This document shows, in pieces, positions 1-7,154 of a stretch of DNA of 20,835 nucleotides. The translations under genes and the position numbers were made by a program. Origin of the DNA: JBGOUV01 sp041477815 (lineage in GTDB: Bacteria > Acidobacteriota > Terriglobia > Bryobacterales > JACQDG01); the NCBI GenBank assembly GCA_041477815.1, contig JBGOUV010000069.1, positions 1 to 20,835 of the forward strand, given 5' to 3'. The notes below the pieces were generated by a model. It made no database searches. It saw only the letters and a program-made list of their open reading frames with translations, and was not told the origin of the DNA. The first letter of the stretch is position 1. Each line of letters starts with the position of its first letter.

Positions 1-133
1 TCATCACCTTTGGTGGGCCGTAGGCCCATGGGGCACTCCGTTGAAGACGCGGCGAAGAACGGGCGAAACTGCCCGGCCGCATCGGCCGCGTCTTCATCAC
101 CTTTGGTGGGCCGTAGGCCCATGGGGCACTCCC
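1..133. repeat. Two-copy palindromic (REP/BIME-like) repeat with central hairpin
   Basis: A 39-bp sequence at 1-39 is repeated exactly at 94-132 (period 93). Each copy holds a perfect hairpin, TGGGCC-GTA-GGCCCA, at 14-28 and 107-121. The spacer forms its own long hairpin: TGAAGACGCGGC at 42-53 pairs perfectly with GCCGCGTCTTCA at 85-96, and inside it CGGGC (60-64) pairs with GCCCG (71-75) around a six-base loop. The right arm runs into the second repeat copy. The element lies just beyond the 3' end of the leftward permease gene, the usual place for REP-type elements. I see no gene here. That it is a dispersed genomic family is inferred. Confidence 0.75.
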
Positions 134-162
134 TTACGGTCGCGGTGCGGTGCTGTGTGCTA

Positions 163-2784
163 TTAGCCATTAGCAGGCAACAACCTTTCCGGCGACACGC
201 CGATTTGCTCTCGCTTCAGCCGGCGCAGGGACATAGCCACGAACAACAGGAAAGCCGGAATCGGCGGGAGCGCAACCGCCAAAAGCTTGATGGTGCTCTG
301 GACGCCCCGCACCGAGTCCTCCAGGTTGGCGCGGCTGGCTTCCATCTGGCGCTGCTTCTCGTCCTCGATGCCGGCGCGGGCTACGGCCAAGCGGCGGTTC
401 TCCACCTGCTGGATGTTGGAGATCATGATCTGTTTGGTCTGGTCGTCGAGGTCGCCGCGGTGCTGTACCTCGCGTACCGAGGCGTCGAAGCGGGCCTGCG
501 CTTCCTTCAGACGCTGCTCGGCGGTGGCCTGGGCCACCTCCATCTCGCGGAGGCGCTGCTGTTCGTACTGGCGGGTGCGGGCTTCCACCGCCTCCAGGGT
601 GCGGTGGCGAGGGCGGCGCTTGCGGAGAGCCAGGAAGGAGGAGTCGCCGGCTAACTGGTCCACCGCGTTCAGCAGGAAGGTGACGTTGTCGAAGTTGAGG
701 TTTTCGACGCCCCGGCGGCGCAGCTCGAAGAACTGCTCGCCCATCATGTCGACGTCGGCAATTACCACCGCGTTGGCCGCGCCCTTGACCCGGGCGGCCA
801 CGACGTATCCTTCCTTCTCAGGGTTGTGGGGGAGGTCGGAACGCAGGTTTACGCCGAACAGGCTGCGCTCCACGAGCTGATCCCAGCGCAGGGCGCCGGA
901 GCTTTTGCCGGTTTGGAGCAGCGGGAGGAACTCCAGGCCGGCCGCGGCGCGGGGCCGCAAGGCGCCCGGATAGAGGAGCACCACCTCTTGCAGGCCGCTC
1001 GAAATCTCGTCCTTGGTCCCAAACGCCTCGGGGGCCTGGTTGCCTTTGGCGATGAAGACTACCTCCGGTGGGAGACTCTTGAGCTGCGGGTGGGGGTTGT
1101 AGGTATCCCAGACGATGCGGTCGCTGGGCCAAGTGACCCCCAGGGCGTCCATCAGCGGCTTGACGTTGGTCTTGGTGGGGGCGCTGGGGCCGGTCGGCTG
1201 GAAGGGGTTGGGCGGGGTCTCCTGCGGCCCCAGCTCCAGGCTGAAGGCGGGCAGCGGATCCACCAGGACCAGCACGGGCTTGCCGGCTTTCACGTAGGCA
1301 ATGAGACGATCCAGTTGCGGCTGGGTCAGGGTGTGAGGCAAAGCGACGAGGAGGGCGTCCAGGTCACTCGGGTAGTCATTGTCAGGAGGGACCGGGGTCA
1401 CCTCGTACTGCTTGCGCAGCTCGGAGACGATGGACCAGTCCTGAGTTTGGGCGCGGCTCTGAAAATCGAAACCGCCGAAGAGCTTGGCCCCGGTCTGCAG
1501 GATGCCGGCCTTCTTGCGCTTGGCGCGGGACACCACCCGGATGGACCGCATCAGCTCGTACTCGACCGGCAGGCCGCGGTCGAAGAAGGGGATCACGAAT
1601 TCCTCGGAGCCGCAGGTGATGGCCAGGCCGAGGTAGATGTCGTTGAGGGCGCCGGGGCTCTCCTCGCCGGCGGGGACGCGGTAGGCCTGGATGCCGAAGC
1701 GCTCCTGGGCCTCGCGCGCCGGCGGGGAGTACTTGATGGTCTCCTGAATCTTGACGTGGATGCGGTCGCCGCCCAGGGCGTCGAACTCGCGCAAAAGGCT
1801 CAGCAGGTTGGTGCGCGCCTCAATATAGCTGCGGGGTACGTCGGGGCTGATGTAGGCCTGGAGAAAGACGGGCTGCTTGGGGTCGAGGCCCTGGAGCAGC
1901 TTGCGGGTCTCGTTCGACAGGGAATGGAGGCGCTCGGAGGTGACATCGGCGCGGCCGCCGAGCCGCGAGGCGAGCGTGGTGAGGCTGGCCACGATGACGG
2001 CCAGGGCCAGACCGCGCAGCACATAATGCTTGCCGAGCTGCGGGCCGCGGCGTCCGGTGGGCCAGCGGCGGCGGCCGAGCAGGCCGGCGTTCAGGTAGAG
2101 AAAGGCCAGGCCGAAGGACAGGAAGTACACCACCGCCTGGGCGGTCACGATCCCGGCCGAGAGATCGCGGAACTGGTCGACGAACGAGAGCCGCTCGGCC
2201 AGGCGCTGCGCTTCGCCGGTGAGGATGGCGCCCGCATAGCGCAGAAAGACCGGAACGGCGCAGAAGACGGCGCCGAGGATGAAGGCCACGGTGAGGTTAT
2301 CGGTGAGGAGCGAGGCGAACATGCCCAGGGCCAGCAGGGCGGCGCCCATCAGCCAGTAGCCAAAGTAGGTAGAGACCATCAGCCCGCGGTCGGGGCTGCC
2401 CAGCCAGGCCAGCACCACCACGTGGCTCAGGGAGAAGAGCAGGGCCACGGAGTAGATGCCTAAGGCGGCCAGGTACTTGCCCAGGACCAGGTCGGAGTCC
2501 CGGGCCGGAAGGGTCAGGAGCAGCTCGTCGGTGCCGTGCTTGCGCTCCTCGGCCCACAGGCTCATGGTGATGGCCGGGATCAGGAAGATCAATAGGTAGG
2601 GGAAGAAGCGGTTAAGCTGGTCGAGGTTGGCCAGGTTGGTGGCGAAGAAGCGCTCCTGCCAGAAGGCCGCCACCGCGCTCAGAAACACGAACAGGGTGAC
2701 GAATACGTAGCCGGTGGGGCTCGACAGGTAGCTCCAGAATTCGCGGAGGAAGACGGCCTGGATTACACGTCGGCGGTTGGGCAT
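163..2784 (-). CDS. GldF-GldG-like ABC transporter permease/auxiliary fusion protein
   Basis: This 873-residue protein joins two parts usually encoded separately. Residues about 10-235 form an ABC-2 type permease with roughly six hydrophobic helices and the motif WAEERKHGTDELLLTLP (77-93), typical of GldF/NosY-like permeases. After a basic loop (237-250), a helix at 255-272 starts the GldG-like auxiliary part: a long periplasmic alpha/beta region beginning near HSLSNETRKLL, a glutamine- and arginine-rich coiled coil near 715-825, and a final helix near 833-853 followed by a short basic tail. It should be the membrane partner of the ATPase encoded just upstream, whose 3' end overlaps its start by 22 bp, so the two are probably translationally coupled. 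The substrate is unknown. The family was first described in Bacteroidetes gliding, but homologues are widespread in bacteria that do not glide. Confidence 0.85.
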   Translation of the reverse strand: MPNRRRVIQAVFLREFWSYLSSPTGYVFVTLFVFLSAVAAFWQERFFATNLANLDQLNRFFPYLLIFLIPAITMSLWAEERKHGTDELLLTLPARDSDLVLGKYLAALGIYSVALLFSLSHVVVLAWLGSPDRGLMVSTYFGYWLMGAALLALGMFASLLTDNLTVAFILGAVFCAVPVFLRYAGAILTGEAQRLAERLSFVDQFRDLSAGIVTAQAVVYFLSFGLAFLYLNAGLLGRRRWPTGRRGPQLGKHYVLRGLALAVIVASLTTLASRLGGRADVTSERLHSLSNETRKLLQGLDPKQPVFLQAYISPDVPRSYIEARTNLLSLLREFDALGGDRIHVKIQETIKYSPPAREAQERFGIQAYRVPAGEESPGALNDIYLGLAITCGSEEFVIPFFDRGLPVEYELMRSIRVVSRAKRKKAGILQTGAKLFGGFDFQSRAQTQDWSIVSELRKQYEVTPVPPDNDYPSDLDALLVALPHTLTQPQLDRLIAYVKAGKPVLVLVDPLPAFSLELGPQETPPNPFQPTGPSAPTKTNVKPLMDALGVTWPSDRIVWDTYNPHPQLKSLPPEVVFIAKGNQAPEAFGTKDEISSGLQEVVLLYPGALRPRAAAGLEFLPLLQTGKSSGALRWDQLVERSLFGVNLRSDLPHNPEKEGYVVAARVKGAANAVVIADVDMMGEQFFELRRRGVENLNFDNVTFLLNAVDQLAGDSSFLALRKRRPRHRTLEAVEARTRQYEQQRLREMEVAQATAEQRLKEAQARFDASVREVQHRGDLDDQTKQIMISNIQQVENRRLAVARAGIEDEKQRQMEASRANLEDSVRGVQSTIKLLAVALPPIPAFLLFVAMSLRRLKREQIGVSPERLLPANG

Positions 2785-3512
2785 GGTCCGGTGAGGGTGT
2801 AGAAAGCCTGCTCCAGGGTGCCGTGCTCGGTGACGAGCTGGCGGGGAAGGCCGTCAAAGGCGATGCGGCCTTCGTGGAGGAGAATGACCCGGTCGGCGGT
2901 CGCTTCCACCTCCTGCAGGATGTGGGTGGAGAGCAGGATCGTCTTGGTTTGACCTAGCTCGCGGATGGTGCGGCGAACGTCGCGGATCTGGTTGGGGTCC
3001 AGGCCCGAAGTGGGCTCGTCCATGATAAGGATGTCGGGCTCGTGCAGCAGCACTTGGGCCATCCCCACCCGCTGCCGGTAGCCCTTGGACAGCTTGTGGA
3101 TGCTCTTCTCGAGAACCGCCTCCAGGGCGCACTTGGCTACGACCGCTTCGATGCGCCGGCGCAGGATGCCGCCGTCCAGCCCGCGGGCCGTGCCGAAGAA
3201 CTGCAGCAGGCCGAGCGGGGTCATCTCCGGGTAGAGCGGTCCGTTCTCGGGCAGGTAGCCGATCCGGGCGGAGGCCTCCAGGCGGTCGGTCGAGACGTCC
3301 AGCCCGGCGACGCGGGCCGTGCCGGCGCTGGGCGACAGGTACCCCGTGAGAATCTTCATGGTGGTGGACTTGCCGGCCCCGTTAGGCCCGAGGAAGGCGG
3401 CTACCTGGCCGCGAGGCACGGCAAAGGTCACATCTCGGATCGCGGCGAAGGTCCCGTAGAACTTCGAGAGTCCCACCGCCTCGATCATGGGCTGGCCGTT
3501 CGGTTCGTCCAT
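2763..3512 (-). CDS. ABC transporter ATP-binding protein (GldA-like)
   Basis: A complete 249-residue nucleotide-binding subunit. Visible motifs are Walker A GPNGAGKST (42-50), a Q-loop region with the YLPEN variant (86-90) common in GldA/NatA-like ATPases, the signature LSKGYRQR (141-148), Walker B ILIMDEP (161-167), a D-loop SGLD (169-172) and the switch histidine STHILQE (H197). It would energise the fused permease encoded downstream, which it overlaps by 22 bp. The annotated ATG has no clear Shine-Dalgarno sequence; a second Met at residue 9 (just before IEAVGLSKFYG) is an equally plausible start. The gene is divergent from the exopolysaccharide locus, with about 93 bp between them. The family call is firm; the transported substrate cannot be inferred. 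Confidence 0.92.
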   Translation of the reverse strand: MDEPNGQPMIEAVGLSKFYGTFAAIRDVTFAVPRGQVAAFLGPNGAGKSTTMKILTGYLSPSAGTARVAGLDVSTDRLEASARIGYLPENGPLYPEMTPLGLLQFFGTARGLDGGILRRRIEAVVAKCALEAVLEKSIHKLSKGYRQRVGMAQVLLHEPDILIMDEPTSGLDPNQIRDVRRTIRELGQTKTILLSTHILQEVEATADRVILLHEGRIAFDGLPRQLVTEHGTLEQAFYTLTGPCPTADV

Positions 3513-3517
3513 GGAGG

Positions 3518-3536
3518 GTAGAAATTCTAATTCTAC
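3518..3536. promoter_or_regulatory. AT-rich inverted repeat upstream of ABC operon (possible operator/promoter)
   Basis: GTAGAA at 3518-3523 is an inverted repeat of TTCTAC at 3531-3536, with seven bases between, in an AT-rich patch in the 93-bp gap between divergent genes. On the minus strand the patch contains TAGAAT, resembling a -10 hexamer, immediately upstream of the ATPase start. No convincing -35 was found. A regulator-binding site is a guess from symmetry and position. Confidence 0.3.
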
Positions 3537-3605
3537 AATGATTCGGCCCTAAAAATAGGTTCAGGGGCTCACCAATATGGGCGATGAGGTCCCTAGGGGA
3601 AGCCT

Positions 3606-4025
3606 TTGCCCACAGCCCACGCGCACTGGAAGGACTCCGCGTCCCGCTATTTAACAACGGTCGCTATCTTTTTGTTCTGGGCGGCCTTCGTGCTCGGATG
3701 GGTGCGGGTGATCTCCACTCGGCCGCACTCTGAAGTGATCGAAGGGCTGGTTGCGGTCGGCGCCATGGCGCTTTCTCTCGGCTTGGGGCTGGCGCTATGG
3801 GTCCGGCATTGCCTGCACGGGGCGCCCAAGCCGGCGTTGCACCTGTTGAAGCGTTGCATCTTTGACCACGACCACTTTGGGCGGCCGATTCATGTTCTCG
3901 CCCCTGCGACGCTCGGCGCCAAGCACATGGTTCTTCTGATTCAGGACGGGCGGAAAATCTACCAGGTTCCCGAGCTGGCGGCCATGGAAAGAGAACTGGA
4001 AGAGGAGGAGGTCCTCGCATCGTGA
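3606..4025 (+). CDS. PgaD-like small membrane protein of exopolysaccharide synthase
   Basis: A 139-residue protein starting at TTG, with AGGGGA at 3595-3600 as ribosome binding site five bases upstream. It has two hydrophobic helices (about 15-36 and 45-67) followed by a soluble tail ending in an acidic helix (ERELEEEE). Size, two-helix N-terminus and soluble tail match PgaD, the small partner that holds the poly-beta-1,6-N-acetylglucosamine synthase PgaC active in the inner membrane. Sequence identity to PgaD is low, so the call rests on architecture and on the neighbour: its TGA stop overlaps the GTG start of the PgaC-like gene in a GTGA arrangement, a sign of tight translational coupling. 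The order pgaD-pgaC is the reverse of the E. coli pgaABCD operon. Confidence 0.65.
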   Translation: MPTAHAHWKDSASRYLTTVAIFLFWAAFVLGWVRVISTRPHSEVIEGLVAVGAMALSLGLGLALWVRHCLHGAPKPALHLLKRCIFDHDHFGRPIHVLAPATLGAKHMVLLIQDGRKIYQVPELAAMERELEEEEVLAS

Positions 4026-6841
4026 GCTGGCTTTTGGCCATCGAGAACTCCTTTCCCTATTGGTGTGTGGTGTGCTTCTACGGCCTGTATCCGATCGTGA
4101 CGAGCCTCCTGTGGATGATCGGCGGGATGACCTACTACTTCCGCCGGGACCTGAGCCGTAAAACGATCGAAACGACGGGTGATCTGCCGCTGGTCAGCAT
4201 CCTGATCCCCGCCTATTGCGAAGAGGAAACCATCGCGCAGGCGCTGGAGGGCGCGGTCCGCCTCGACTACCCGGAGTACGAAGTGATCGTCGTGAATGAC
4301 GGCTCGGTGGACCGCACTGTGGAGCGCGTGCTGCCGTTCCTGGCCGACCCGCATGTGCGGCTGCTCGATAAGCAGGTCAATGAGGGCAAGGCCATGGCGC
4401 TGAACGATGGCTTGGCCTGCGCCAAGGGCGACCTGGTGCTGGTGATGGACGCCGACTCGATTCCCGATCCGATGTTGTTGCGCCGCATGGCGCCGCACTT
4501 CCGCTCGCCACACGTCGGCGCCGTAGCCGGCAACCCTCGGGTTCGAAACCGGACAAATTTGCTGGCCAGGCTGCAGGCGGTTGAATTCACCTCGGTGATT
4601 GGCCTGCTGCGGCGCGCCCAGCGCATCTGGGGCCGGGTCATGTGCGTTTCCGGCGTGTGCGGCATGTTTCGCAAGCAGGCCCTCATCGACGCGGGCATGT
4701 ACTCGCCAGGCATGGCCACCGAAGACATCGACCTCACCTGGAAGCTGCAACTCCGGGGCTGGGATGTTCGCTACGAGGGCCGGGCTCTGGTGTGGATGGT
4801 GGTGCCCGAGACCATCCCCGTCTGGTGGCAGCAGAGGCGGCGGTGGGCTAAAGGCCTGGGCCAGGTGCTGCGGCGGCACGCCTCGATGTTTACGCGGCGG
4901 GAGCATCGCGCCATGTACCCGATCTTCATCGAAAGCGTGCTTTCCGTGCTGTGGGCGGTGGTGTTCGTGGTGGTGACGGCCTTTTGGATCTTGTGTTATT
5001 CGCTGGGGCACCCGCCCCGCGGCGGATCGCCGATACCCAGCGTGTGGGGCATGCTGATGTTCTCGTCGTGCCTAATGCAGTTGGCCTGCGGGATCGTGGT
5101 CGATGCCAGGTATGAGCGATCGATCGTGCGAGAGGCCCCGGTGGCCGTCCTCTATCCGCTGTTCTATTGGGCGTTGCTGGCCGCCACCAGTTGTGTGTAT
5201 GCGCTCCACGGGCTGTTCGCAACGCTGGATCTGAAACGTGCTACGACCTGGCGGCTCCATAAGGGCATCGCGCGGACGGTGGTACTGGCGACGGCGCTGG
5301 TCTGCGCGGGCGGGCTGGCCGGCCAGTCGCCGCGCGAGACGGGCGATCGCGCCCGCGACCTCGCCCGGAAGGGTGAGACCGCTGCCGCCCTGGCGCTGTA
5401 CCGCGACGCGCTGGGCGCGGCGCCTGGGGATGTGGAATTGCGCCGCGACTACGCCGTGGTGCTGGGATGGGCCGGGCGCTATCCGGAATCCCTCGCCGAG
5501 TTCCGAAAGGTGCGCGCCGCGCAGCCGCAGCAGCCCCTCTGGGCTTTGGCCGAGCTGGCGCGTTCGGAGTTGTTCGGTGGCCCTGCCGAACACGCGCTGG
5601 CGACTCTCAACCTCATGATCGCTATGGGCGACCACTCCGAAGCAACCTACGTGCGCAAGGGCCTGGCCTTGCGCTGGCTCGGCCGCGCGGAGCAAGCCGA
5701 AGGCCACTATCGGGCCGCGCGGGACGACTATCCCCGGTCCGAGGCGCTGGCCGTGGGACTCGCCTACGCACTTGCCGACCGCGATCAAATGCGCGAAGCG
5801 CTGGTCTGTCTGAATGGAGCGCTGGGCGCCGAGGCGCAGGTCGCCCGCGCGCGCCTCCTCGGGTGGATGGGTCGCGGCGCCGAAGCGCGGCGACTGGCGC
5901 GCGCGGCGGTAGGGGCCTTCCCCGAAGATTCCGCGGCCGCGCGCCTCCATGGCGATCTCGAGTTGGAATATGGCGGCTCGGTCTCCGGCGGCTTCCGCGC
6001 GATCGGCGATTCTGACGGGTTGCTGGATCGCACCTGGTCGAGCGAGGTAGCCATGCATGCGAACCCGGCGCACCGCTTTCGCTTGGGATTCCTGGATCGG
6101 CGCCTGGAGCAAGAGGAAGCCACGCTCGGCTGGCGGCGATACGAAGCGGGATGGTCGGGCGTTCTTTCGCGGCGCCTGGTCGCCGATGCGGCCCTCGCCG
6201 ATCACGAATACTTCTCAGGTCTGCGCCGCTGGTCGGGCGACGCCTCCGTTTCGTTCGCCGCGAGCGATCGGGTACGCCTTTCGGCCAGTGGAGGCGTGAT
6301 CGCGATGGATGCGTTTCAATCCGTCGCCACGGGTGTGACCGCGAGGTTCTGGGCGGGGAGCGCGGTATGGCGTCCGGCAGCGCGAACTTCGCTCGAAGTC
6401 CGCACCGGCCAGTACTTCTTCAGCGACGGGGTACGGCGCGGGCGAATGGATGCCGCCGGCTTTCGCGACGTCTTCTCCAGGCGCCGGCTGCGGCTGGAAG
6501 GTGGCGGCCGCACCAGCTTCCTGTGGCACGATCGCGAGACTGCCGATTTCTTCAGCCCCTCCTTCTACCAGGCTCACCTCGCCGTACTCCGTGCGCGCGG
6601 AAACCTCAGGCGGAGCTTTGAGTATCGGGCAGAGGTCGGAGCCGGTGTGCAGCGTGAGCCCCACGCGAGCCTGGGATCGCCCCTGCAGGTGTCCGGTGGT
6701 TTCACCTGGCACCCCCGTCGGGACTTGACACTCGCAGCCGACGCCGGCCGCACCACGGCCTCCGTGGAGCGGGTCAACCCTGGCCGTCTGTCCTATTCCC
6801 GACGCTTCGCCACGATGGTCATGACGTTTCGCTTCCGCTAG
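4022..6841 (+). CDS. PgaC-like GT2 synthase fused to PgaA-like TPR/outer-membrane barrel
   Basis: An uninterrupted 939-codon frame from GTG at 4022. Residues 1-410 are a PgaC/IcaA-type processive glycosyltransferase 2: N-terminal helix (12-34), NDGS (92-95), DAD (143-145), TED (233-235), QRRRW (271-275), and C-terminal helices near 300-327, 341-360 and 372-400. The stretch TEDID..WKLQLRGW and the following PET/RRRWAKG segment closely resemble PgaC. Residues 411-434 look like a signal peptide (basic RLHKGIAR, hydrophobic core, then GLAGQ) but have no Met. Residues about 440-645 are TPR-like helices; 650-939 are short amphipathic beta strands ending in MVMTFRFR, as outer-membrane barrels do. 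PgaA has this TPR-barrel plan. The normal separate synthase and porin thus appear in one chain. No in-frame ATG lies between codons 352 and 532; a GTG at codon 420 would lose the basic signal region. A lost stop codon between two former genes is the likely origin. No pgaB deacetylase is nearby. Confidence 0.85.
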   Translation: MSWLLAIENSFPYWCVVCFYGLYPIVTSLLWMIGGMTYYFRRDLSRKTIETTGDLPLVSILIPAYCEEETIAQALEGAVRLDYPEYEVIVVNDGSVDRTVERVLPFLADPHVRLLDKQVNEGKAMALNDGLACAKGDLVLVMDADSIPDPMLLRRMAPHFRSPHVGAVAGNPRVRNRTNLLARLQAVEFTSVIGLLRRAQRIWGRVMCVSGVCGMFRKQALIDAGMYSPGMATEDIDLTWKLQLRGWDVRYEGRALVWMVVPETIPVWWQQRRRWAKGLGQVLRRHASMFTRREHRAMYPIFIESVLSVLWAVVFVVVTAFWILCYSLGHPPRGGSPIPSVWGMLMFSSCLMQLACGIVVDARYERSIVREAPVAVLYPLFYWALLAATSCVYALHGLFATLDLKRATTWRLHKGIARTVVLATALVCAGGLAGQSPRETGDRARDLARKGETAAALALYRDALGAAPGDVELRRDYAVVLGWAGRYPESLAEFRKVRAAQPQQPLWALAELARSELFGGPAEHALATLNLMIAMGDHSEATYVRKGLALRWLGRAEQAEGHYRAARDDYPRSEALAVGLAYALADRDQMREALVCLNGALGAEAQVARARLLGWMGRGAEARRLARAAVGAFPEDSAAARLHGDLELEYGGSVSGGFRAIGDSDGLLDRTWSSEVAMHANPAHRFRLGFLDRRLEQEEATLGWRRYEAGWSGVLSRRLVADAALADHEYFSGLRRWSGDASVSFAASDRVRLSASGGVIAMDAFQSVATGVTARFWAGSAVWRPAARTSLEVRTGQYFFSDGVRRGRMDAAGFRDVFSRRRLRLEGGGRTSFLWHDRETADFFSPSFYQAHLAVLRARGNLRRSFEYRAEVGAGVQREPHASLGSPLQVSGGFTWHPRRDLTLAADAGRTTASVERVNPGRLSYSRRFATMVMTFRFR

Positions 6842-6878
6842 GCGGGCGGCCAGCGGTCTATTCGCGGAACAGTTTTGC

Positions 6879-7127
6879 TTAGTTCTGACCGTTGTTCTGG
6901 CTGCGCAGCCAGCGTTCGAACAGTTCTTCCAGCCGGGCGATGCGCGCGTCCTGCTGGTCGTGGCGCTCGGCTTGCCTGAGCATCACGACACCCATCGATC
7001 GGACTAATCCCGTCAACTGAGCCAGGTCATCGGTGACCTTGGCCAAGTCGTCGGTGACCTTGCCCAGGTTGCTTTCGATAGAATGAAGCAACTGCTCGTG
7101 GAACTTGACCTGGTCTTGCAGGCTCAT
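6879..7127 (-). CDS. Small coiled-coil protein with tandem heptad
   Basis: An 82-residue hydrophilic protein, predicted almost wholly helical. Residues 23-29 and 30-36 are an exact tandem heptad KVTDDLA, encoded by a near-exact 21-bp tandem repeat around 7029-7070, and the pattern continues in QLTGLVR. A second helix (RQAERHDQQDARIARLEELFERWL) ends in a polar tail. No catalytic motif or export signal is seen. It lies 27 bp downstream of the deacylase gene on the same strand and converges on the exopolysaccharide gene 37 bp away. No Shine-Dalgarno sequence is evident. The composition and heptad pattern argue for a real protein, probably oligomeric, of unknown function. Confidence 0.6.
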   Translation of the reverse strand: MSLQDQVKFHEQLLHSIESNLGKVTDDLAKVTDDLAQLTGLVRSMGVVMLRQAERHDQQDARIARLEELFERWLRSQNNGQN

Positions 7128-7154
7128 GGCTGACTAGAGTCTATCACGACCGGC

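Noticed and set aside
1..132. CRISPR array
   Set aside because: Only two repeats, each strongly palindromic, with a self-complementary spacer and no cas genes.
826..2463. 545-codon plus-strand open frame
   Set aside because: Shadow of the permease gene; no recognisable domain and biased composition.
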